A stretch of 64,000 nucleotides of DNA from Romanomermis culicivorax (Eukaryota; Nematoda; Enoplea; Mermithida; Mermithidae), in assembly GCA_963922205.1 (NCBI GenBank), contig CAWUHX010000004.1, forward strand, positions 868,001-932,000, in the 5' to 3' direction. A program made the position numbers and the translations under genes. How positions within the stretch are numbered: the first letter of the stretch is position 1; each line of letters begins with the position of its first letter. Below the pieces are notes generated by a model. The model searched no databases and had not been told where the DNA came from. It was given only the letters and a program-made list of their open reading frames with translations. Shown piece by piece: positions 54,656 to 64,000 of the stretch.

Positions 54656-54864
54656 CTATGAAGGACAAACAGTGTTTGAGAAATGTTTGTGAATTGTTTG
54701 AGCCATGACTGGCGAGTGTTTGAGAAATGTTTGTGCTTTGTTTGTGGAGTGTTTGAGAATATTTTTTCGTCTTCAAACCTTTCTCAAACAAAGCTCAAAC
54801 AATCCACAAACTGTTTGTGTTTGAAGTGTTTGAAGTTTGTAGGCGTTGTTTGTGCGTCGGACTG
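54656..54864. repeat. right subterminal repeat zone and TIR
   Basis: About nine GTTTGA words in both orientations (such as GTGTTTGAGAAATGTTTGTG and CTCAAACAAAGCTCAAACAA), then the right TIR TTGTGCGTCGGACTG. Confidence 0.8.
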
Positions 54865-54866
54865 TA

Positions 54867-55448
54867 TGTCCATGAGCTCCTAGAGCTTATATGGTAGAAA
54901 TTCTGATTAAAGTGGTCACACTGTAGCCTATGTGCTGAATGGAAAAACAACAAAACGCAACAAAATGACACACAAGAATGCATGTGAAACAAAATGAATG
55001 AAACGAAAAAAGTAAGTAACTGTCAAATAAAAAAAGTAGCGAAAAACATAAAGTATCAACATGATGTAAATCACATGAGGTTGGGCAAAATTGATCGGCA
55101 TGTGACACAACCTACACTGTCCAACATTACCTCTAGAGTCATTCATTTACAACGAATCATCAAAAATGGTGAATTTAAAGTATTTCGTCCCCTCTTATTT
55201 TCGCCTCATCGATCTTCCAAAAGTGGGCGAATTAAGGAAATTGAAATTCTAAGTCAGCATTATGCTACATTAATTAATGAGGGTGGTGAACGCTTGAAGC
55301 CAGAAAACAGCTAAAATTTGCAGAGCCTCGGAATTTTTGAATAAACCCATACTTAGTTAGAATTGGTTTTCATCCAATTCTTCCAGCGTAATGTTCTCAA
55401 GTTGGAGCAAAATTTTCTATTTCATAGTTTTCTTGTGGATCTAATTTG
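54867..55448. other. no recognised gene; one unassigned ORF
   Basis: A 106-codon plus-strand frame (54,994-55,314) is Lys/Arg-rich and contains YQHDVNHMRLGKIDRH. It matches no family I know and overlaps Phe/Ser-rich antisense frames. Not supported as a gene. Confidence 0.35.
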
Positions 55449-56601
55449 GTTTCACCTTATTCAGTGAAACACACAACAGCGATTCATAAAACGGCGATGT
55501 CCCAAAACAGCGAAGTATCGGAACAGATTCTCAAAATAACGAATTTTCAAAACAATTATATTTTGAACGGAAAAACTGAGATTGCGCGGGATAGACGTTT
55601 TGGCACATGGCCCATTTGGTCCTCCTTTTCGATCTGGTGGATGATGGCATTTTGGCACAAATCGCCAGATTTTTGGCATGGTATTAGCATGCGTTTTCAC
55701 GACATTACAGCTTTTTATTCTGGTTTGTTTATTATTAACATATCCGTGTGCATGTTTTCTGTTTCTTTTTTCCTTTATCGATTTATTCCTTAGCATATTC
55801 TGATTTTGTGACACTTTTTGTATAATTTTTTCAGGTTGCGTATTTTGTTCTATTTTTTACCCATTTTTTACTGCATGATTTTCTTCTCATGTCTTCTCAA
55901 AAGAGCGAATCTCAATACAGCGAATACTAAAAATTTCTATGCATTAGGGTAAAGGCGCACATCCTTTTGAGAAAAAAATCTATTCGAAACGTTTGAAAAA
56001 AACAAAAGCAAACAATTATCATAAGGATTCTCTATTGAAGTTGTTTCGTATGCAGCTTAACTGGATTGCAAAAAATACTAAATTGATGAAATAAATAAAA
56101 TAAAACAAAATAAACAAATAAGATGAATAAAATAATTAAGCAGTAAAAACAGAACAAAAAACGAATAATAAAGACATGAGTAGTAAAATGAAGTAAGGTA
56201 AAAAAAAAGAACAGAAGTACATGACCTGAAAAAATTATACGAAAAGTAGCACAAAATAAGAATATTCAAAGAAATAAATCGATGGAGGAAAAAAGAAACA
56301 AAAAACATTCATATTGATATGTTAATAGAAAACAAATCAAAATAAAGGCTATAATGTCGTGAAAATACATGCTATAGAGCCATAATGTCAGAAATCTGGC
56401 GATTGATGCCAAAATGTATGACAACCAGCATCCCCCAGATTGAAAAGGAGGACCAAATGGGCCATGTGCCAAAACATCTATCCCGTGCAATCTTAATTTT
56501 TCCATTCTAAGATAATTGTTTTGAAAATTCGTTATTTTGAGAATCTGTTTTGATACTTCGCTGTTTTGAGAATGTTGTGTTTGACTGAATAGGGGTGAAA
56601 C
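55449..56601. mobile_element. foldback element with ~350-400 bp inverted arms
   Basis: Left arm 55,449-55,850 and right arm 56,250-56,601 are inverted copies. Both begin GTTTCACC, then a TATTCAGT word, and share CAAAACAATTATATTTTGAA-like and GACGTTTTGGCACATGGCCC-like stretches. Each arm keeps the same open frame read inwards (NSEVSEQILKITNFQNNY at the left; NSEVSKQILKITNFQNNY at the right), because the arms are copies. The loop (55,850-56,250) includes an A-rich simple tract. TSD not clear. Confidence 0.75.
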
Positions 56602-56814
56602 GGGTCCATTCGTGCAAAACCCACCGCAACTGCAGCACAAAGCATGTGAAAGCTATATGATGTGTACTCAGATGGACAGAGAACTCTTTACTATATGAAC
56701 AGTCAGATGCTCCACTACAACACAATCAATACAAGAGAAATTTTTACGAAATTAACTAAGGAAAAAATTCCGATTAAAAAAAGGACACGGAGCATTCATC
56801 AATGTTGCAGAATT

Positions 56815-59800
56815 TCACGTGGATGGAGTTTCTTTGCAGCAGAGACGAAGCCATTCAAGCATCACATTGTCTTCAGGTAAATTCTCGTCACAAGAGACCA
56901 ATAATCTTTTACGCCTACACAAACGTTTGATCGGCTCATGTCCTAGCAATAAATTGTATAGATTTGTACAAACCCATAATTGACGTAAATTTGGCAAATT
57001 TTCCACAACGTAGGTCAGATCATCAGTTGCAGAATAGCAACTGTAATCACGTAATGGCAAATATTGCAGGTTGGGTGCTTTGAGCGCCAATTCTCGCATT
57101 AGTTTGCTATTCATGAAGTCGATGGAAAAATAACGTAAATTTGGACATTGATTCAAGATAAGGTCGAACAATGCTGGAGAACCGTGTTCATTATCATATA
57201 AATCTAAACCTTCCAACGAAGGCGTGAAACGCAACATTTTCAAAGCTCCGGCGTCCAGTGCTGACCAGCGCAGCCTGAAGAAAATTCAAGAATTGAATTC
57301 ATTTATCAAAGGAAAAACGTGTTCATCAACACATATAGCTGGTGCGGTTGGGTGAGCAAAAAAACAAAAAAAGTTCTGCAAGCCTGTTTTTCATACAAAA
57401 TATGCACAAAAATCATCAAAAAAGTTGTCTTGAAAAAAGCTCAGGGGGGTGTTTGACGATTTTTTTCGGCCAAGAGGAGATCAGGGTCTCAGGTATGGGG
57501 GTTTACCCCTCCAACCCCTCTATGTGCATGTATGTTTAACATGCATGTGCATGGTACCAGTTTCAGGCTGGGGATAAATCTCAAAATCGTTGGGTGGCAA
57601 ATTTTTTTCTTGATTTTTTTTAAAAGTAAACTTTATTTAGGATACCAACATGATGTTCAGTTATTTCTACTGACTAGGATTTTTAATGTTCAGTGTGAAT
57701 ATCAATTTTTCAATAATGAAGCGAAGAAATGCTGCCAAGAATCCACTCATACTCTCACACAGGGTATGGACAGGCTATGAATTTACCTACCCTAAAAAAT
57801 TTGGCAGAAGTTTACTATAGGCCACAAATTTGGCAAAGTAAAATGCAGCAAACATTTTGAAAAGATTAGATTACAAAAAAAGATCAATTCAAAACATAGT
57901 TAATGATTAATGTCAGGAAAGATCTTTGTTGAGGGATTATTAATACAAAAGGCAATAAAATTTCATCTTAAGGTAAAAACTTGATTTCTGGAAAAAATTA
58001 CAAAGCAACCAATTCTGATCACTTTCTATACCCTGGGACCCTTGACTGTAAAGAAGTATGCAACCACTAATTTTACAGCTGAAGACTGGTTGGCCAAAAT
58101 TGACTGACAGTAAATCCCAGACCTAAGGCTCAGCCCGGGGATAGTTCCTGGGCTCTGCGCTCCCTAGGCCCATGTGTTCTCTTTGATATCTCGCCTGAAA
58201 AATCATTCTACAAAGCATGTGAAAAATCAAAATATATCGAATATTTTAATATATATAATATATACACAATAAACTGTCGTGTTCCATGTTTTTTATCTAG
58301 TTTTTATAATCATGACTGGAACATGTAAAATATGCATAACTAGTTTATTAGAAAATGCCTCGATCGGGCAGAAAAAATGAGAATATACTTGCTTCGACAG
58401 TTGCCATGGTAGAAAAAGAAGTGGACTAGATTTTTGAGAACTTGGGTCAAAGTTGGAAAAAAATTCACTTTCTTTATATTGGATTTTCATTCTTTCTCAA
58501 AAAAAATTTTCCATGTCTGTGAAAAAGTATATTCTGCAGCATCGTGCATTTTGTCCTTCAACTGGCATCAACTACAGTAAAATTTTTCTATATTAAAATT
58601 ATATGCACATGATTTCAAATGTAAAGAAATGGTAAACCAATAGCTTTCTAACTCCCGACCGATTCGAAACTCCTGCCTCTCACACTAGCTGAAAAATAGT
58701 GAAGCAGGCATATTATAGTCATTTCCAGAACTAAAAGAAACCTGAGGTTGATCGCACTAACCCAACATGAGGATAATCTCAACATCGGGATTAAATTGAT
58801 GATCCTGAGTTTAAGCTATTCACAATGTTCAAATTATTTTCTTTCAAATCATACTCACTTCAGGATTAACTAAAACTGAGGTTTAAGTTCGAGTTTAGGA
58901 ATCACAGAAATTTTCATATTTATTTGCTTTAGAGACAAGAAAATTATGCCAAAATGTCACTTCATTCTTTTTGTTGACACCAAATTCAGTGAAATGTTTA
59001 ACACCATTGGAAGCAAACATGTGTGAGAGGAGACACGAGGGTACAAATTTCCACAAGGGTTTTGAAACTGGAAAACTTAGTATGCAAAAATTTTTTGGTC
59101 AATTTTTTTTTAAGTTTTGGTCTCACAAAATGCTAAAACATCAAAGTCCACGCCTGTACTCTCCTAAAAATTTCAGAGATGCACATCCTTGGTTGGAAAG
59201 TGTGTTGATGCACTCAGCTGCAGAATATACTTTTTCACAGACATAGACAATTTTTTTAGAAAGAATGAAAATCCAATATAAAGGAAGTAAATTTTTTCCA
59301 ACTTTGACCCAAGTTCTCAAAAATCTAGTCCACTTCTTTTTCTACCATGGCAACTGTCGAAGCAAGTATATTCTCCTTTTTTCTGCCCGATCAGGGCATT
59401 TTCTAATAAACTAGTTCACCTCTTTTTAGTGGGCCTCAACCGTGCACAAAAACTTTCATAGAAGCACATTGAAGTCTTAACTTCGGTCATCTGCACTTCA
59501 GAAACACTAAAAAAAAACTTCAAGCAACAAATTCTCACTTCCGGCAAAAGTAAAGGATGTGTAAACCGCGTAGTACTTAAAAAACAGTGTAAAGATACTG
59601 AAAGGTGACCATATCTATTGAATTGTTCATGGTTTAGAATCCTTCAACCCAAAAAATCGCAGAAATACCTTTGTTTACACAAATGACTTTTTTCGTGTAA
59701 ACTGACTCCGTCCATTGAATTTCCCATGGTCATAAACATCTTCCCTCAAAAATCGCAGAAATACAGTTGTTTACACTCAATATGAATTGATGTGTAAAGT

Positions 59801-62359
59801 GATCACTTTCATTAAATTCCCAGTGGTAGAAAACCCCTCCCTCAAAAAACTCACGAAAACAGGCTTGGTTAAATCCGGAATAATTTTTTTTGTGTTAAGT
59901 GACACATCCATTGAATTCCCCGTAGTCGAAAACCCCTTCCATAAAAATCACGAAAATACGCTTGTTTACACCTGCGGTAGTTTTTTTTATGAGATGATCA
60001 CATTCATCAAATTCCCCGTGGTCGAAAACCCCTTCCATCAATAAATCACGAAAATACGTTTGTTTACACACGGGATAGTTTTTGGTGTAAAGTTATCACA
60101 TTCATTGAATTCCTCGTTGTCGAAAATCCCCTCCACAAGAAAGTTACGGCAGTACGCTTGTTTACACCGTGGATAATTTATTTTTGTGAAGTGAGGACGT
60201 CTATTGAATTCCCCGCAGTCGAAAACTCCCTCCACTAAAAAATCACGGAAATACGCTTGTTTACACCCGGGATAATTTTTCGTGTAAAGTGACCGTGTCC
60301 ATCAAATTCCCAATAGTCGAAAATCCTTGCAGCCCAAAAATCTCAATGAGGCTACAGGTTTTTTCTTTGAAACGGCTAAAAAATTAGTAGTGCATTATGC
60401 TGCTAAAACTAATTTTTTTGAACCCATAAGTGTTATATAACAAAATTGGGGGATTTGGCGTTTTCCGGGACTTTGGACAACCATATAATTGAATTGAGGC
60501 CATATTTCAAAAAAAGAAAAATTCGCATTTGAGATTACACCCCCAAGATGCTTTGACCGAAGTATGGAGGTTGGATATGGTACACCAATTGCTGGGCATG
60601 GTGGAACTGGGGGGCCTTAAAAAGTGCGTTTTTTGCGTGTTTTTGGGGACCCACCGAGCACCACTTGCAGATAGAGGCGAAATGACGAAAGGCACCCCAT
60701 AGTTTGCCCCTATGTCCGATATTATGCAAAAAACCCGAAGGTTCTAGCTCTTACCGTTTTGGCTCTAGAGGGGGGGGGGACATGAAATTTGGGGGCCAAG
60801 TATATTATAGGTTGACCCTGTCACGCCACCTATGATAATGAAATTTGGATCCACTCGAAAACGATCAAATGTAAAATGTTTCTTCAACTTCATAACATTA
60901 TGTTGGTTATTATTGAATGAAAACTAATCCAAACCACAGATGCACATAGGGAGTAGAGCAGGTGAACTATCCTACCTGAGATCCAGGGCATCCTCCCTAG
61001 TCCAAAAAAATCGTCATACACTCTCATCTAAACCTTTTCGATGTTTTTTATGCATATTCTGTACAAAAAACAAGCTTGTATAACTTTTTTATTTTAGTGC
61101 TTGCTCAGCCCGCACCCACTGGATAAAAAACCCTAGAAAATTCTTGCTGTGCATCTCTGAATGTAACTATGAGTTTATTCCAAACTTTTGCCCATCTAGT
61201 AACTTTAAACATTCACTCCTATTGATATCATCAGCAAATTTGGAACTTACAGTTTTAGTTTCCTTAATTCGGCGATCTTTCGAAAATCATAATCATGGGG
61301 GTCTAAGCAGAAGTACTTCACGTTCACCATTTTCGATAATTCATTGTAAACAAACGATCCTAGTTCATCATACAAATCACAGTAAATTGTGAAAATTTCA
61401 ATTTGATCGTAAAGGGGAAATTCGTCGAAAAGGATGCGAAAAAATGCCAAGTCACTATAGAATGCTTCCAAAGAAAGTTCTTTCAACCGAGGACTACGAG
61501 ATAATAAAAAGGCAACGAATTTCGCGTGACTTTCGAATTGTTCACACTCAACCTGAATATTTTCCAAGGAAACGAAATATAAATCGTTTCTAATTCTGTG
61601 ATAAGGTAAATCGGAATCTTCGTCGTGAATGTATAGAGACAAACTTTTCAATTTTGGCAACCTCACCAACTTTTCAATGAATTTCAAATTATTAAGTGAT
61701 ATGTTAGTAATATTCAAACTTTCTAAATTTAAATTAACATCGAGCAATGAGAACAGTTGTTCGTATTTCGAAATGTTCATTCTTCCATAAATCGTCAGTG
61801 TAAAATGAGTCAAATTTCGGCACAATGATAAATTAATCCATAAATCGTTGCTGTAATTAATTTCCAATCTCATTAAGGCGGAATGGCCAATAATAACTTT
61901 ATTTATCCTCTGTCGTAATCCATTGTCCAATAATCGATATTCACTTATATCCGCACTAAGTTGCAGCAAATTACGAGAATTTTCCACAAAACTCAGCACA
62001 TTTTTCCCATTGAATTTTTCAAGAAAACATGATTTGATTTCCAAACACGTCAGTTTTCGTAAACTTGGAAGAAAAATAAGGAAATTGTTCAGAAAATGCT
62101 CAAATGTAAATGCATCAAGCACAAAAGACGTCACGTTGTAAAAATTTTTTAAATGATGCAGACCGGAGCAATATGTTTGAATTTTGTCCATTACGCTCAT
62201 CCAAGAAACAGTAAATATTCTACCAAAATCGACGTATCTCAACCGATGCAATTCCGATTGGACGCAACTTTTGAAATTTCGATTTATTCTCTCCGCCATG
62301 CATAATTCTTCGAAGTTGAAATATTTTAGGATCTCCGTAATTATGAGAACGTCATCCAT
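56815..62359 (-). CDS. FBL-7, F-box/LRR-like protein, two exons, 4 kb intron
   Basis: Exon 1 is 62,359-61,251, the intron is 61,250-57,275 (GTAAGT to TTTTCTTCAG) and exon 2 is 57,274-56,815. Coding length is 1,569 nt, about 522 aa, open through the join. The F-box is at residues ~1-40 (ILKYFNFEELCMAERINRNF). LRR-like repeats follow (LIFLPSLRKLTCLEI; KLVRLPKLKSLSLYI; FDLILNQCPNLRYF; NLPNLRQLWVC). The C-terminus ends CCKETPST, close to FBL-2's CCEENPST. The role is inferred as in FBL-2: an SCF ubiquitin-ligase adaptor. The start is the first Met after an acceptor-like GTTTAG at 62,393, matching other members. The intron is nearly all repeats. The exon pairing rests on phase and family structure; a second gene hidden between the exons is the main alternative. 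Confidence 0.75.
57340..57531. mobile_element. MITE-2, 5'-truncated, in the FBL-7 intron
   Basis: Contains CAGGGTCTCAGGTATGGGGG and the end CTATGTGCATG; the other TIR is missing. The ORF crossing it (57,342-57,539) is not real. Confidence 0.65.
57532..58299. other. intron sequence, nothing recognised
   Basis: Part of the FBL-7 intron. No gene, RNA or repeat relative seen. Confidence 0.5.
58300..60340 (-). repeat. R1 composite repeat, inverted copy, with ~99 bp satellite
   Basis: Inverted relative of 745-2,740. It has an arm at 58,310-58,550 (AGAATATACTTGCTTCGACA), a centre, an inverted arm at 59,000-59,420, then about seven satellite monomers at 59,580-60,340. Monomers share ACGAAAATACGCTTGTTTAC and ATTCCCCGTGGTCGAAAACC at about 99 bp spacing. 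Same satellite as at 4,843 and 6,343, opposite strand. Confidence 0.7.
60400..60850 (-). repeat. intron block paired with 4,367-4,760
   Basis: Inverted relative of the block after FBL-1. Contains CCAAGTATATTATAGGTTGA and AAAAAGTGCGTTTTTTGCGT. Noncoding; the ORFs on it are chance. Confidence 0.6.
60938..61156. mobile_element. MITE-2 in the FBL-7 intron
   Basis: Inverted ends AGATGCACA and TGTGCATCT, perfect over 9 bp. Interior ACCTGAGATCCAGGGCATCC. TSD not seen. Confidence 0.7.
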
Positions 62360-62430
62360 ATTGATGAAGTTTTCGATAAAAAATGTAACTGTCTAAACAA
62401 AAAAAAGAACTTTCTTTGCAGATGAGAATG

Positions 62431-62691
62431 ACATGCACATAGAAAGTTCGGTGGTAGATCCTCATACCTGAGACCCTGGACATCCCTGGCCCGAAAATAT
62501 CATTAGACACCTCATCCTGAACTTTTTCCAATACAACTTTTTTGGCTTTTTTGATGACTTTTATGCATTTTTTTTTTAAAACACGCTTGCGGAATATTTT
62601 TTTTGTGTTTTCGCTCGTTGATCCCCCATCACCCAACCTCTTGGATAAGAAGCCCTAAGATCCTCCCCTCCAGGAAATTTTTGCCATGTAT
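62431..62691. mobile_element. MITE-2 upstream of FBL-7
   Basis: Left end ACATGCACATAG, then CATACCTGAGACCCTGGACA, right end TTTTTGCCATGTAT. It corresponds in place to the MITE-2 upstream of FBL-1. Confidence 0.65.
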
Positions 62692-64000
62692 ATCAGATGA
62701 AACAGACGGATAGCAACGTTCCAGGCACTGGTGCCACAGCATCTAGTACTGGCTGCCGCTAGATGTTCTTTTCACAGATACTAGAATTTCCGTGAAAGAT
62801 GTTTCAATAGCTCAAAAAATATCAAATCTTGTCCAAACAATATTGGCTGTTGATCAAAGGCTATAAATTGCACGATTTTCTGAACTAAAACTTGTCAACT
62901 ATCATGGTCAACTTCCTAAACTTCCTGTCCTTTTGCTTCTTAACTTGGGGCCAAAGGCCAGAAATTTTTTTTGTAATTTCTTAGTCTGAAACGCTAGAAA
63001 ATGAATCTCTGCAAAAATTATTCCTCGATAAAAACTCTAAATTTACAGTCTAGAAAGATATTTTCAACCTAAAGTCGAAAAATTTACAATGGAAAAGTTT
63101 AGAAGGTCTCAAGGCCCGACATAACAGTAAGAGGTCTGATTAGTTGCCGGGGAATACATAAAAATTTTGGGGTAGGGGTTCTGAAACTCTTGAACTTTTC
63201 AGGGAGGGCCAAGAAATCCCAAAAAGTTTAAAAAAACTGAAAATTTTCCCGAAAAGGGCAAAAATAGCCACTTTTTGCCGAATTTTTTCTAGTTGGGGGT
63301 AGGCTTTTTTAGTCATTTTAGAAGCCTGGACTCCTAAAAGTTAGGAAATGGTTCCTAAAACTTTAGTTCTAGGAGCCAAAATGGCGCCTAGAATTTTGAC
63401 TTATTCATTTATATTATAGTTAATTGTAGTTATTTTCATTCAATTTTAGATTCAAAGTAAGTGTTTTGAAAAATTCCTCAAAAAAGTGCAAAAATATGGG
63501 GGTTTGACACGAAAAAGATGAATTGTGGTACATTTAAGAGATCAAAATATTAATTTTTCCATTTTTTGTAACTCTGATTTTAAATATGGAACCGAGTTTG
63601 AATTCATGATCATAATGGAGGCAATTTTCATAAATTTCAAGTTTAGTTTGAATTTTTCACACTTATGAAAGTATGGACATATTTTTTAATTTGTAAAATG
63701 ATACATTTTTTCCAACGTTGTACGTTTATTGAAAAAGCTATCCTTGAATTGATTTTCCAGCGTTTAGAGTGTCAAAATCTAGAAGAAAAAATTCGTTGTG
63801 TAGCATCGTAAAGATATAGGAAACAACAGAACAATAAGAACAGCAGCCGCATTTTCAAACCCTATACTTTTGAGTCAGGAGGAAATGAACTCAAATGCTA
63901 TCTTGGAAGAAAATTTGTGTAAAAATTAACAAAATATCATGTTTTTTGGATAAAATTTTCTTTGCCTGAAAAGAAAAGTCGGCCGAACTTTGCATACATA
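62692..64000. other. no gene seen; two repeat relatives
   Basis: 62,692-62,810 is the inverted partner of about 2,690-2,800. 63,495-63,770 pairs with 32,595-32,885 (ATGAATTGTGGTACATTTAA; CTTATGAAAGTATGG). The rest is AT-rich and unassigned; 63,120-63,310 has MITE-3-like words but no clear ends. Confidence 0.5.

Larger units (their letters stand above)
50402..54864. mobile_element. Tc1/mariner-superfamily element with two divergent genes
   Basis: A 4,463 bp element. Left end CAGTCCGGCGCACAA and right end (complement) CAGTCCGACGCACAA are inverted repeats, each next to a target TA (50,400-50,401 and 54,865-54,866). Both subterminal zones are packed with TGTTTGA-type words in both orientations. 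Inside are a transposase (51,147-52,049, minus) and a second gene (52,226-52,993, plus), start to start, 176 bp apart. Most Tc1/mariner elements are 1.2-2 kb with one gene, so size and content are unusual. The interiors 50,610-51,146 and 53,000-54,650 contain no recognised gene. Confidence 0.85.

Noticed and set aside
50402-54864. Polinton/Maverick or Helitron identity for the large element
   Set aside because: TA target duplications, short TIRs and a DDE transposase with Tc1 motifs; no polymerase, integrase or Rep/helicase.
55446-55793. Stand-alone gene in the foldback arm
   Set aside because: The same frame exists inverted in the other arm and neither matches a family; element arms explain it better.
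59787-60044. ORF with repeated FPVVENP motifs, resembling a repeat protein
   Set aside because: The repeats are the ~99 bp satellite read in one frame; no start context or family, and other arrays do not keep the frame.
59560-60340. CRISPR array
   Set aside because: Tandem monomers of ~99 bp without unique spacers, in a eukaryotic intron.

Overview
The window is eukaryotic nuclear DNA: AT-rich, with GT-AG introns, no operons, and mostly dead transposable elements around one expanded gene family. Element types (Tc1/mariner, pogo, hAT, PIF/Harbinger, a CR1/Jockey-type non-LTR retrotransposon, tRNA-derived repeats) and F-box/LRR-like genes point to an invertebrate animal, possibly an arthropod; the species cannot be fixed from sequence alone.

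Gene content. The main host-like genes are a two-exon F-box/LRR-like family (called FBL here). Two members read intact through a splice: FBL-2 (13,033-15,526, minus, about 553 aa) and FBL-7 (56,815-62,359, minus, about 522 aa, with a 4 kb intron made of repeats). FBL-5 (39,685-42,202) splices in frame but stops early. FBL-1, FBL-3, FBL-4, FBL-6 and a fragment at 16.5 kb are pseudogenes. Other pieces: a broken BEN-domain gene (8.1-8.7 kb), a broken DEDDy 3'-5' exonuclease gene (9.26-10.69 kb) and a FLYWCH/MULE-like zinc-finger fragment (37.2-38.1 kb).

Layout. 0-7.7 kb: an FBL flank block, a repeat family carrying a ~97 bp satellite, and FBL-1. 7.7-11.4 kb: BEN and exonuclease remnants. 12-16.9 kb: FBL-2 and a fragment. 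18-24.9 kb: segment A, holding non-LTR copy A. 25.5-29.7 kb: a pogo element carrying two hAT insertions. 30-38 kb: FBL-3, FBL-4 with a tRNA-like repeat dimer in its intron, and the FLYWCH fragment. 38.5-48.6 kb: FBL-5 and segment B, a second copy of segment A with a PIF/Harbinger insertion. 48.9-54.9 kb: FBL-6, ended by a 4.46 kb Tc1/mariner-type element. 55.4-56.6 kb: a foldback element. 56.8-62.4 kb: FBL-7.

Two larger structures organise this. FBL-2 + segment A + FBL-3 and FBL-5 + segment B + FBL-6 are direct copies. The neighbourhood of FBL-1 (2.7-7.5 kb) and that of FBL-7 (57.3-62.8 kb) are inverted copies. Precise target-site duplications (TSDs) let many insertions be ordered in time.

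The most unusual item is the element at 50,402-54,864. It has TA target duplications and short terminal inverted repeats (TIRs), dense TGTTTGA-type subterminal repeats at both ends, a DD36-spaced transposase, and a divergent second gene of unknown function. Both genes are broken only by TGA codons, and the third catalytic residue of the transposase is Gly instead of Glu.
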